The notes beneath the pieces are model-generated. The model was not told the origin of the DNA and searched no databases. It worked only from the letters and a program-made list of their open reading frames with translations. A DNA stretch of 64,000 bases from positions 186,001-250,000 of the forward strand of contig DF239016.1 in assembly GCA_000507305.1 (NCBI GenBank), in the 5' to 3' direction. The translations under genes and the position numbers were made by a program. Below are positions 52,993 through 63,926 of this stretch, one piece after another (positions within the stretch are counted from its first letter, which is position 1; every line of letters begins with the position of its first letter). Origin of the DNA: Breviolum minutum Mf 1.05b.01 (Eukaryota; Sar; Dinophyceae; Suessiales; Symbiodiniaceae).

Positions 52993-53601
52993 ATAATGTG
53001 TGTGTACAATTTTATGGTTGGGATAAAAAAGTGGCTATATCTGTACGATTTTCTTAGGGACACTAAAATTCCCATGTGTTTTTCTTAGTAAAAAAATAGA
53101 CCTGAGTTTTTGTTTGGGGACATGTAAGGTAGGAAAGGCAGACCTTAATTGATGTTTGCAAAGAATTCAGAAATTTCAGGGCCCGAATTGGGGTTGAAGC
53201 AGCTTTATGGTACCTTTCGTTTTTCCTGAAGGATGAAGAGAGTGTGAGGATCACATGGTCAGATTGTGATTCCATTTGATGTCGTTTCAGCGTTCAAAAC
53301 GCACTAGTGACAATCCATTTTACCGTGTAGTCCATCGGGATCCTTATAATGGCTTGTTGTAATCACTATGTAGCTGGGTAGTATAATAATCCCCTCATGA
53401 AACTCTCAAAAAAGAAACTTCTGTTTTTTGCAGTGCTGATTCTTCTTTTGTTGTATACTTACACTGGTAGTCTGTTTATCCAGAGCATTCTTTGAAAGGG
53501 TACCTGATTTTTTGGGGTGACCTTTTTCAAAAAAGCAAATCCAACTAAAAGTCAAGGTAAATGTCACAATCGCCCCATGGATCCCAAAATGGGAATGGCA
53601 A

Positions 53602-53800
53602 CTGGGTGGTGGCAACTCAAATATTCCTCATCTTCAGCCCGCAAAATTGGAGAAGATGAACCCTTTTTGACGAGCATATTTTTTCAGATGGGTTGGTTCA
53701 ACCACCAACCAGCATTATCTTGGGATGTGTTTCAGACCGGATTTTTTTTTAACGGATTTTACCATGATACATCACCATGCAAAACCACCAAACTAGGCAA
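53602..53800. repeat. FB-A then partial FB-L
   Basis: FB-A 53602-53712; FB-L left part 53719-53800 (CTTGGGATGTGTTTCAGACC). Confidence 0.75.
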
Positions 53801-53940
53801 GATTTGGAACCCGATTTTGGTGGCTTCCGAAACGTTAACAACCCTAAGGACCGAGCCTTGCAAGAAACAGCTGAGATAGCGGCTCAGGTGGGGAAAACAC
53901 ATCGAGATTCTTGGGAGAGAGTCACAAATCTAAGATGATG

Positions 53941-54066
53941 CTTAGGATGTCCCAGGAAATTAGTAAATGGTTAGGATCAATGGGTTATGTTATAACCCAC
54001 TTATGGGGGTATATTGGGGTTATAACCTACTTACTAAACTTTTACTAAGTTCCTAGCACATATAAG
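53941..54066. repeat. Foldback element FB-E
   Basis: CTTAGGATGTCCCAGGAAAT to degraded right end. Confidence 0.7.
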
Positions 54067-54610
54067 TGAGATGATGCTTAAAACCTTAAGAAGGTGGTGT
54101 GGTTAATCAAAGTTTTTTCGTGAAGATTTTCAGCCAATGGCCCAATGGGTGGTTCAAGCAGCGCCTGGGGTGCCAAACGTTACGGATACCAGCCTCAATG
54201 GACAGCGACATCAAAGTTGGTTATACTTTGTAGGTCCCTCCCCATAGGAGAAAAAATGTACGTCTTTTTGATATTTGGTCAATTTATTTCGCGACCTTTT
54301 CCCGCCGGCAGCGGTCAGCCCAAAAAGGTAGTGAATAAAAAGTAGGGGAATCCTACCGTCAGCTCACAGGCAGAACAGCCCGACTTCGAAGGCGTGGAAG
54401 CCGTGGATTTTCAGTGGAAAAAAGCAGTGAAAACATAGCAAATCACAGATCTTAAACAGATTGTGGGAAAGCATTTTTTTATAATCCTCGATAATAGGGG
54501 TCATCAAATTACCCACAAACAATGCAAATCTATGGTAATTCTGAGGGATTTCCTCTTTATAGTTCATTTTTGGGGTTGGTAATATAATGACCCTTGGATA
54601 ACTTAAATTG

Positions 54611-54748
54611 CTTGCCTGGGATTTGTTTGCTTAAGGTGATGTTTCAATTTTTTACTGTGGTAAATCACCCATGTTTCACCACCAGCATTTGGGAGAATAT
54701 TTTTGGGATGTTTTTTCCGTTCGCCATCGTTCACCAAGCAAATCCAAG
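54611..54748. repeat. Foldback element FB-L
   Basis: CTGGGATTTGTTTGC to AAGCAAATCCAAG. Confidence 0.75.
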
Positions 54749-55386
54749 CAAAAGTTTTGGGGAATGTGCCATCTTTAAAAACCTGCCGGTTCTATTTGTC
54801 AAATTCCATTTCGACTCAAAAACGTATCGCGATGGACGTTCGCAGCCAGGATGAACATCTTCCTTACTAACTGGTCGAAATCAGTGTGGGGATGCAACAA
54901 TGAATGTGGTTGGTTCGCACCAGCCAGATGACACATAGACTATACCCTTAGAATCCTGGGACCTCAAGTGTCTGTTCCCTACATCCTACTATGTACACAG
55001 GTTCAGATCTGACCAACCGATGATTTTTTGTCCAAAAATACCTTCTTTTTTTGGTTGCCCTAAACAATTTCCAAGAAAACATGGTTTTCACAGGTTTCCT
55101 GTGGTTGCCCTAAACAATTTCCATCTCCCCCTCCCCCGCATCGTTTCGAAATACCAAAAAGATAACTTGCTGATTTTCACCCCCTGCGAAACGCAAAAAC
55201 AAAAAAAAGGAAGAACTTCACCAAAAAAAGTTGAGATCTTGACCAGATTCTTAGCGTAGCAAGGGCTTAATGTTTAAGATAAGTTCAATGCTGCATAAAT
55301 AGTTTGGTTTATGATTCCTGAATAAGCAGCTACCCAGGTTTTGATCAGCACATCTTAGGTTTAGTATTGGATGTTTTCAAAACTTG

Positions 55387-55505
55387 CTTGGATTTGCTTT
55401 TCAGGTGATTGTTTACTTTTCGTACCATGGGATTCATCACCGTTAAACCACCATTTGGGATGATATTTTTATTACGTGTTCCCAGAATCTTAGGCAAAAT
55501 CCAAG
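55387..55505. repeat. Foldback element FB-L with TTTTCAGGTGAT
   Basis: CTTGGATTTGCTTTTCAGG to GGCAAAATCCAAG. The left end carries an acceptor-like tract directly followed by a donor-like GTGATT. Confidence 0.8.
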
Positions 55506-56812
55506 TATACTCGTACATCAAACGAGCAACAATTTGCAAACAAAGAGATTGAACAATTTCTCCCCTTCCTGAACCAAGCAACAAACCTTTTTGTTTCAAC
55601 CTTTTTGTTGGGTGACTCTGAAGCCAATTTTGACTCATGATTTTGCAGGAAGAGTCAACCTCTTTGGAGTCTTCAAAAAAGTGACCATGGAAATTGGTAG
55701 CTAGCTGTTAGTAAGTTGGTTTATAACACCCCATTTTTTCCGGGGACTAAAAAAGGCTACTTTTAGGGATTATCATCCATTTACTATCTAGTTGCGATCA
55801 TTTCCATGGGTCCACCCTGGCAGGCTTCAAATTTACCGGCTCCTTGAGGCGTGGTGGTGGTTTTTTATGGCCCCGAGCCGATGGTTTTTTCAATGGGGTG
55901 AAACGGGGAACCGAAAAAAATGCTCGAACATTTAAACGGGGAACTGGGATCATAACCCTACTTGTAGCTGTTATAACTCCATTTATAACTGATAGGGTCC
56001 CCACCTTGTAGGAATGTTTCAGCGGAGAAAAGAAGCCAGACAGTTAATCACCCTAGCCTGGGTGATTTTGGGCTTCGGGGGAAAAAATTGATTCTGGTGT
56101 TATTCACCCTATAAGTGGAGTTATGGGCCCCTACTTATACCTAGTGTTTGGGCCCATCTTGAACCACGAAAAAGGGCTCAAAAGCCTTGAAGTTTAGGCC
56201 ACCTGGGTTCTGGGTTCGAAACTACTAGTTCATACCTTTGCACCCAAAACTATGCAAAATGAAGATAAAATGAAGTTTTTTTCAGCCCTAAAATATGGGT
56301 GAAAGAACTTACCCCTAAAAGTGCAGGTTGCCTGTGTGTTCCCATGGTAGCTCCTAACTATGGCCTTGGTTCAAACATCTATGTGTTCCAGGGGTATCTT
56401 GACTGGTCAAAGTATAGCGAAATTGCAGGACAACCTTGGAATCTGGGATAGGAAATCGCACCCTCGACACAGTCTAGCAGGCACGAGACAGGTTTTGGAT
56501 CCTTGTTTAGGTGAAGATGCTTCCCCATGTCAAACGGGCGCTAGTTGTAGATGCATTGAAACCACAGCAGGGTGTTTGGATACTCTTTTGTTTTTTTTCA
56601 GTGGTCAGCAACCAATTCTTTCTCGGACTTGTGTAAGGTGATGGTTTTCTTTGTACCATAAAAAAAATCACCAATAAAACACCATTTGGGAGAATATTTG
56701 TTTGGAACTTTTTCCCATCCGCATCGATTTTGAAAATCCAAGATCTAGAAACCATCAATTTTGGGAGCTTCCAGCCGCTTTTGTTGGAGTGCAATAAGAT
56801 GTATTTCCACAA

Positions 56813-57131
56813 GTGAGCAGTGAAAAAAGGGGCCCTGGTTGTTTACGGTATATAGTGGATGAAATACTACAAACTTGAATGGGGATTATTTCATAAACAA
56901 TTCCAGGGATCCCTATTAAACAACCAGTATAACCCATACCATCCATGCATGGCATATTTACCTGCATTTAGTTGATTTGTATGGTAAATATAGGTAAATA
57001 TACCTATAGGCCCACTACCAGTGAAATAATAATCTGTGCATTTTTATGAAGGGACCCCTATAAACTTTCACTTTCCACGGTGTTAGTGGGCCGGGGATAC
57101 CCCCAAAATATACCATACATGGGTCCTATGG
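56813..57131. repeat. FB-H, then FB-I with FB-V nested inside
   Basis: FB-H 56813-56938 begins GTGAGCAGTGAAAAAAGG. FB-I 56935-57131 is split by FB-V (57009-57113), TATACC being repeated at the junctions. Confidence 0.8.
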
Positions 57132-57350
57132 GTAGTGAAAGCAAGGGCTTTTTGTTGTGATGACTGGATGACAGGCCTGGACGAATCTCGCCACAGATGC
57201 CAGCACCAGAGGTTTCGTCATTGAAAACAGGGGTTTGGATGCCGGTTTTGGGCGGGGCAACCCCTTTCTGTTGTCAGCCTTTTGCCATATGAGCAATGAA
57301 AAAGGGCTCCTGGTTGTTTGATTTAACCGGATATAGTAAGTCACCAAGTC

Positions 57351-57435
57351 CTATAACAAAGGGTAGTATAACCCCGAACAACGATTAAAAAACTATAAGG
57401 GTACACATTTTTGTATCGACGTCGGAGACATGGAT
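57351..57435 (+). repeat. Left arm of a 1.95-kb inverted repeat
   Basis: CCTATAACAAAGGGTAGTAT through CTATAAGGGTAC; the reverse complement is at 59225-59306. Followed by two ATCGACGTYGGAGACATGG motifs. Confidence 0.85.
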
Positions 57436-57930
57436 AAAATCTATCGACGTTGGAGACATGGCTAACATTTTATGGACGTGGGGGACATTTAATTTTTTGA
57501 TGTCGCTCTGAAGGTGCCCAATGTTTCTATATGTTCAATGCGAGAAGTGATGTAAAATCCACCGGCAACATGGACACCACCTTCCCTTGGGAGACATTGA
57601 AATAAAGCCGTTCCGTTTCTTCTTTCTTATGGGGTGGGTACCACTATGTTGATTTTCTGGCGCACCGATATTCGGCATCATATGGTTGCCAATTATTTTT
57701 GACATGGCGAAATCGTAAAAAAAAACTCTCTGTGGAAACCAAGGGCCGTGTACGTTCAACCAGCCTGGTCTTCCTTCAAGTGAGAATCATTGTTTCTAGA
57801 ACGAATCTCCAGGTAAACTTTTTGAGACAGTGGGAGAGGTTCCCTTGTTTTGGATAATCCAAAAAATTTTGCTTTTCACTGCAATATGACTTAGGAAAAA
57901 ATGTTTGATATGTTTGATTCCTTTGTTTCA

Positions 57931-58424
57931 GGTTGCTTCTGCACCACTGTCTTTTCATTTTGCTTTTGTTTTTTTGTGTTGAAATTTCCGCTTTGGATAC
58001 GGTGACTCGTGTACCATGGTGCAGGGGTTCGCAACATGTGAATCTTTGGGCCTTTGTTGCTAGTGCTGGCTCACGGCGGGGGCAAGACAATGCTGTTGTG
58101 TCAGAACATGGTTTCCATTCATTCACATGTTTTGTTTTTCTTTTCACGATAAAGCACCAAGCACACGCCCAAGAGCACCGAGACGAAGGGTGTATCACAT
58201 TTCATTTGGAATACCCTTTCCTCAACTATGACTTCGCCGCAGATGCGAACAACATCGCAGAAGATGCTTTCTTCCGCCATTTTGACCAGCATGCTCAGTT
58301 GCAAGAGGAAAACTATTTGGTGAACCATGAGCAGTCCAAAAAGCATGGGAAACTAAAGGGTAAACACTTGCGGCATGCCTTAAACTGGCAAAATCTGGTC
58401 AATGCTTGGCAGTTGGGCCCGCAA
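57931..58424 (+). CDS. Unassigned long exon
   Basis: 494 nt open in one frame between TTTGTTTCAG and GTAAGT. It begins with a hydrophobic run (LFILLLFFCVEISAL), then GC-rich coding (FHLEYPFLNYDFAADANN, AEDAFFRHFDQHAQLQEEN) ending NWQNLVNAWQLGPQ. The hydrophobic start could be a membrane or signal segment, but no ATG is in frame, so it is an internal exon. It is the longest uninterrupted exon-like block in the window. Family not recognised. It lies between the inverted arms at 57351 and 59306. Confidence 0.55.
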
Positions 58425-58483
58425 GTAAGTAAGTGAGTAAGTAAGTCAGTGAGTCAGTAAGTGAGTCAGTAAGTCAGTCAGTA

Positions 58484-58515
<32 letters not shown>

Positions 58516-58560
58516 AGTCAGTGAGTAGGCAAGTAAGTAAGTACGTAGGTAGGTAAGGTA
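58425..58560 (+). repeat. Tetranucleotide (GTAA/GTCA/GTGA)n microsatellite starting at a splice donor
   Basis: About 30 tandem GTNA units (GTAAGTAAGTGAGTAAG...). The first unit is the donor of the exon ending at 58424, and every GTAAGT or GTGAGT in the array is itself donor-like. Confidence 0.9.
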
Positions 58561-58739
58561 AGGTAGGGTAAGGCAAGGAAAGGAAAGGACAGCGTACGCG
58601 CATTTTTTTGAGTTGGAAGCCTTCCCCTTTTTTATGCTGGTCATCATTGGCACGCCCACTCTCCCCGGACTATAACATTTTGAAGAGGCAGCTATCAGTC
58701 TTGTTGATGCTGGCGATGGCAATCTCCCCTAATTGCGCA

Positions 58740-59042
58740 GATTCTGCGCAAGGAGCTCCTGGAGCAGGATTGCATTGATGGGTGCATTCCATTGGGGCGC
58801 GCTTCCGTCGTGCAGGCCGGAACAAACTGGGCGGGCTGGAGGGACTTAGTCCCGCACTTAGCCTACCGGACGCTCTGGCTTTGGGAAGACACTTTTATCG
58901 GAGTGAAGGGGAGCACGGAATCCACAGAGCGCAAGCTCAGCCTGGAGAATCTCATTAGGATGTCAGCCCTCTCAGCAACAAGGGCAGAGACATTCGTGCA
59001 TCGAAAGACCGTGAGATCTCTTATCCCACCAAATTGTCTCTA
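58740..59042 (+). CDS. Unassigned exon-like ORF
   Basis: After AATTGCGCAG the frame reads ILRKELLEQDCIDGCIPLG, GRASVVQAGTNWAGWRDLV, PHLAYRTLWLWEDTFIGVKG and stops at TAA (59041). An overlapping second frame from about 58960 (acceptor-like CTCATTAG) reads DREISYPTKLSLISGLQYTA and LAEYLAGDSKGALERLILER. Either two exons or a frameshifted gene. GC-rich; family unknown. Confidence 0.45.
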
Positions 59043-59224
59043 ATCAGCGGCCTGCAGTACACCGCCCTCGCAGAATATTTGGCCGGTGATTCCAAAGGTG
59101 CATTGGAGCGGCTCATATTGGAGCGCCCAGAATTTATCGACGTCGGAGACATCGACCCAATTTTATTTTCGTCGTCGTTGTCGCCCTCTCCTCTGCCCCT
59201 CCGCGCCCAGAATTTATCGACGTC

Positions 59225-59306
59225 GGAGACATCGATAAAAATTCCGTACCCTTATAGTTTTTTAATCGTTGTTTGGTGTTATACTACCCTTTGTTATAGG
59301 ATTTAT
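59225..59306 (-). repeat. Right arm of a 1.95-kb inverted repeat
   Basis: Reverse complement of 57351-57435, preceded by two GAATTTATCGACGTCGGAGA motifs. It also grades into FB-H interior sequence (TACTACCCTTTGTTATAGG). Confidence 0.85.
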
Positions 59307-59427
59307 TCAATCCAATTAAAGGAATCCCTATTAAACAGCCAGTATGATGGAAAGCAATAAGGGTGTTTTTTATTGCTCATATGAGTAGTGGCCAGTTCAC
59401 CTTCATTATTTGTTTTTTTTTTGGAGG

Positions 59428-59690
59428 AGGAAACACTACCCAGTTATATGGGGATTACAATCAGCCACTTTTGAGGACCTCTATGAACCAACCAGTACAA
59501 TGGAATGTCGTAAGGGTTTTGAACGCACTCATATGTGCTAGTGTCTAAAGTACCATTATTTTCCAAAAATAGGGGGCGGTTATCAGATATCAACTTTATA
59601 GCAGGGATGTATTTATCCATCATAAGGATTCCCGTCATTGCAGGTGGGATGAGCCTCCCCCGATATAAGGACTTGATCGACCCAATCCCT
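59428..59690. repeat. FB-H remnant then FB-R
   Basis: FB-H interior CTACCCAGTTATATGGGG (59445) and AACCAACCAG. FB-R (59576-59690) with CATAAGGATTCCCGTCA and AGGTGGGATGAGCC. Confidence 0.65.
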
Positions 59691-59777
59691 TCCTTTGGTA
59701 TGGTCGATCCGGTGTCGAATTGTTTAGCGGAAGTTTTCCAACAAAATTGAGCACCACTAGATTGATTTCAAATCATA

Positions 59778-60094
59778 ACTAGATGGTGGTTTCAATAATT
59801 TTCTTCCTCGCCCATACCTGAGGAGATGATCCAATTTGACTAGCATATTTTTTAAATGGGTTGGCTCAACCACCTTTGGCTTAAAAAAAAGATATCGGAA
59901 CTTTTTCCAACCACCACCTTCAGCAAATCTGAGCTTACATCAGCTTACTTGGAAGATCATCCCAGTTAGTAAGTGGTTAGTAACCATGGCTAGTAAGTCC
60001 CCTGAGTAGGGTTATCCCCCTTCCAAATTACATTTTATTGGCTTATAAATGGGGCTTACTGACTACTTAAGAATCCTGATATGATCCTCCAAGT
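59778..60094. repeat. FB-A then FB-B
   Basis: FB-A 59778-59874. FB-B 59947-60094 (ACTTGGAAGATCATCCCAG to GATCCTCCAAGT), TA flanks. Confidence 0.8.
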
Positions 60095-60212
60095 ACCCCT
60101 CATTCCGATCCTTAGGGAAGAATCATGTTGAAGCTCCAATTTTGTTGCGGTGATGGGTTAGGGATGCTGAAATCGTCACAGGAATTGCCAACCCGGAGTC
60201 AAAGATTCCTTA

Positions 60213-60302
60213 GACTTGTTGCCTTGGGATTCACCACAATGAAAACCACCATTTGGGAGAATATTTTTTGGAACTTTTCCAAGCACCTTAAGCAAATCCA
60301 AG
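60213..60302. repeat. Foldback element FB-L (shortened)
   Basis: CCTTGGGATTC left end, AAGCAAATCCAAG right end. Confidence 0.65.
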
Positions 60303-60364
60303 CTCACCATTAAATTTGGGGAGCATTGCCCATTTCAACAGATAACCATTAATCCACAGCAGAC

Positions 60365-60771
60365 GTGAAAATGCTGTCGAAAGGCTCTTTCGTCAAGGGT
60401 GGTGGAAATTCTGATGCGCGTCCGATTTGGTGGCAGCGTCAACATTGGACAGTATTGTACCAAACACAGGGGCGCACAAATTTTGAAAATGATGTGGTGT
60501 GGGAGATTCCATTGTTTTTGCGTGCATCCATGGCACGAATCGGAGTGACTGTGACGGACATCAGTCACCGAAATTTTGACGCATGGCATTACACATGATG
60601 TTCAGAACGCTTTAAATGCAGCTGCACGCAGCACGGCAGTCCAACGAGAAACTGCTATGCTGTAGATCTGCAATTCGTGGATCGCACAAGTTTATTGGAA
60701 ACAAAAATGTTCATGCAGGTGGCCGACGAACTATTCAGTGCTGCAGGTGTGGATCCAGAGCCTAAAAGGAT
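60365..60771 (+). CDS. Unassigned ORF interrupted by one in-frame TGA
   Basis: The same frame is open on both sides of TGA at 60596-60598. Upstream: NDVVWEIPLFLRASMARIGV then TVTDISHRNFDAWHYT. Downstream: CSERFKCSCTQHGSPTRNCY, AVDLQFVDRTSLLETKMFM, QVADELFSAAGVDPEPKR. Coding texture is continuous across the stop and Cys clusters just after it. It could be a recent pseudogene, a sequencing error or a recoded codon. The right end may be a donor at about 60772. Family unknown. Confidence 0.55.
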
Positions 60772-61039
60772 AGGTTTGTATGTTGTCATCCATGTACTTG
60801 TAGAAGTTGAAGTGTGAACTTATCCACACACACACACAGAAATACAAGCAAACATACTTAGATACATTTTCAGATTTTAGATACTTACTGTTTGACAAGC
60901 TTATATACCATGAGCCCCCAAGAAAAATAAAGGTTTTGGCCACGTTAAATCCAGGTTATGTACCATAAAAACCTTTAAGAATGTAGATTCTGGGGGCCCA
61001 TGCTACTTAACAGTATCTCATAATTACCAGTAGTCACAT

Positions 61040-61130
61040 ACCACCCTGGCAATGGCCATTTGGAATCGCAAACTGCTTTCGATTTTCGACCAGGGCTGCC
61101 GTGGCCCTCTGCCTGATTATGCTCTTCATC
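61040..61130 (+). CDS. Candidate exon with hydrophobic helix
   Basis: One frame reads FGIANCFRFSTRAAVALCLI then MLFIQKAFQ before GTGCC; another frame is also open (TTLAMAIWNRKLLSIFDQG). GC-rich against surroundings. Undecided. Confidence 0.25.
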
Positions 61131-61200
61131 CAAAAGGCCTTCCAAGGTGCCAACTGACGAGACGAAAAAGCGCCATTTTCCATATTCCTGTTGTTTTCCT

Positions 61201-61484
61201 ACGGTTGATGGTTCACAAATCCGGCTAACCAGTTGATATGGTAACTATCCCGTTATTTACAGGGTTTTAACACCATCCCAAGTGGTGCAGGATTTCTGAA
61301 CCATCAACAGTAGGGATGGTGTCATCAGCCTTTTGCAGAAGGTGGGAGCTTCCCATCCCCGATATGGATTTGTTTTTCAGATGATGTGTTATTTTGCACC
61401 ATGGTAAATCACCGAATTTCACCACCATTTGGGAGAACATGTTTGGAACTCTTTCCAAAGCATCATGGCCAAGCAAATCCAAGT
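61201..61484. repeat. FB-F then FB-L
   Basis: FB-F 61201-61311 (CGGTTGATGGTTCACAAATC to GATTTCTGAACCATCAACAG). FB-L 61364-61484 with TTTTTCAGATGATG and AAGCAAATCCAAG. Confidence 0.8.
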
Positions 61485-61661
61485 ACGGGGAGAATCTCGA
61501 AAAAAAGATCGCATAGAATGCTTCAAAAAGATCCGTACATAACTTCTCTGAAGTTATCTCTTTCGGGGATTGGGAGTTTTTTTTTGGGATCACAGCACAC
61601 TCATAGTCTCATAGTGGGTATCTTCCAGAAAGAGATGTGTAACCCCTGATCAACTCGCAGG

Positions 61662-61771
61662 TATAACCCCTGTGAAAACTAAGATGACATGGGAAAATCA
61701 CCATTTTCAATGGGAAATACATCTTCATTCATGGTTGTTTTTTCCATTGTCATGTTAACTTTCAGGGGTGT
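61662..61771. repeat. Foldback element FB-J
   Basis: TATAACCCCTGTGAAAACTA to TTAACTTTCAGGGGTGTA. A partial copy lies at about 62800-62863. Confidence 0.75.
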
Positions 61772-63000
61772 ACGTCCAGTTGGAAAATTGTTATTTCTAT
61801 TACGAGTTTCAAGTCGCTTGGATGAAGGACTGTTTCTTTCTGCCAGGAAGCTCCCCCCAAAAAGATCCACATGTTTGGGCTGGCAAACTGTTAGTTTCCA
61901 GGGAGGGTAGTTTGGGTATCCCCTCTCAAATTGTATGGGTATCATTTTTGTGGGGCAAGGATTTGTTGGGTTTACTTTCGCCCATGGGATGCTTTAAGTA
62001 TTTGGGGTGCCCTTCAAAGAAGGAAGGAGCTCTACAAGAGTCGTTTTCCATGAATTTCCTAGTTGAAAAGCTAACCATCCAACATTGTGACGGGCCCCCC
62101 TACTTGTTAACACACCCCTTGAGTGGCAAAACGCCAACAAGATCACCGTGAACTGCCCAGCGTGCGCATCGGAATCTAAGTCACCCAAAAAGGAATGCCA
62201 AAAGGACGCCTTTTAAGAAAGTAAGGCCTCAAGATTGAGGGTTCGTGGATTTGCGCTGATCCCTTACACTCCAGTGGCATTTTTCAGGTTCTGCCCCATC
62301 ATTGTCCAAAACCCCATTGTCAAAGCGGGTTCAAAAACTGCCCATCCCCAATCCAACGTGGAGAGGTCGGAATTCCTACGCAGCAGGACGGACCGGGGTA
62401 AAATTCCCCCATGAATTCGTCAACTGACACTCCCTTCCCGCCAAGTTGGGGATCCGATCACCTCACGAAACTTTTGAGGGGATGATATGTTTTCATAGAG
62501 TTAGTGTTTAGGTTTTTGTTAAAAAAAGGTCCGAACTGGCTGAGTAAGTCACAAAAGATTGCCAGGAAAATGATGTTCATTGATTTCATTACTTCTTACC
62601 ACCGTGTTTCACCACCAAATCATGATTTGAAAAACATCTGTGTGGTTAGGTTTTTCCTCATATCATATGTTCCGCAAAATGTCTGATTTCTCGTCCATCA
62701 ATGTCGTCTATTTTCAAGTTGCAACCATGCGGGTTTCTTGGAGGGATGTAGCTTGGGAGCCCAACATGGCATTGGTTCCAATCACCTAATTTTCAATAGG
62801 AAGTACATCGACTCCATTCATGGTGAATGTTCCAGCGATCGTCATGTTAGTTTTCGGGGGTGTAATTTTTGAAGGGTTTGGAACATAATTTTTTGTGATA
62901 ACTTTGAAACCAGCAGAGTTGATCCAATTTGGTCACGAGCTGCAGTGTTTGTTTAATGGGTTAAAGAAGTGTTCAATCACCAACTAGAAAATATTGAAAA

Positions 63001-63240
63001 CTAGGTGGTGGTTTCAAATTTTTGTTTATTTTCACCCCTATTTGGGGAAGATTTCCAAGTTGACTGATATTTTCAAATGGGTTGAAACCACCAACCAGAA
63101 AATGTTAAACATCAACTGGGATTTGTTGAAGGTGCTTGTTTTACCGTGTTTTCTCCGTGGGAGTCATCACCTTTTTTCACCACCATTTGGGAGAATATGT
63201 TTGCAGTTTCTTCCATCCCCATCATTCGAAAGCAATTATA
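63001..63240. repeat. FB-A then FB-L
   Basis: FB-A 63001-63098 complete; FB-L 63114-63240 with CACCACCATTTGGGAGAATA. Confidence 0.8.
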
Positions 63241-63658
63241 TATAAGTTATGATAAGGATCCCGTTTTGGAATGATTTATTAAAATACTACCCAGTTATAT
63301 AGGGATTATTGATAGTAAACCATGACATCAGGATCCCGTTTTGGAAAACAACCCATATATTTCATATGGAAAGTCTCCGGGACCCTGGGCAGGACCAAGA
63401 CCATTCCAGTATTGGAAGGCGATGACCTTCAAAAGATGCGTCAGGCAGGTCAAACGCTTTCGGTGAGAAATGGATGGCGGTTTTTTTTTCGCTTGTGAGG
63501 AGTCGGAACAGTTGGGAGAAACAAAACGAAGGGGGGGTTGGGGTGAGGGCTTTGCCGTTTTTCGTAGGTGTTTGGGGGGAGGGCAGTCCAAGGTTTTTTT
63601 TGCGTTGCGTTTGTGATTTTGGTTTGGTTATGTTTTTTATATTTTTTGTTTGGTATGG

Positions 63659-63757
63659 TATACCCTCCAGGGAACTAACATATCCCTCTGATAAGGCATC
63701 TTTGAAGATGAGTTTCCTGTTCCCAAGGTGGGTTTTGTGATCGTTTCCTGGAGGGTA
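63659..63757. repeat. Foldback element FB-J
   Basis: TATACCCTCCAGGGAACTAA to TCCTGGAGGGTA, flanked by TA. Confidence 0.85.
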
Positions 63758-63926
63758 GTGATGAAGTTTTTATACATGTTTTGTTGGCTAAATACATTTT
63801 TTGGGGCTGGGGCAACACCTTGGTTTCGTTCGATGATGGGGAACAGATAGGTATACCTTATACATATCACCCAAACGTTTCTACCTGGTGATGACTTGTT
63901 GCATCCAACCATCTCGGCTTCAGTGA

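Noticed and set aside
56360..56641. Cys-rich ORF (PCQTGASCRCIETTAGC) considered as an EGF-like exon
   Set aside because: Too few cysteines with EGF spacing, and the right part is FB-L sequence; evidence insufficient.
58425..58560. Possible CRISPR-like array
   Set aside because: Units are 4 bp without spacers; it is a microsatellite.
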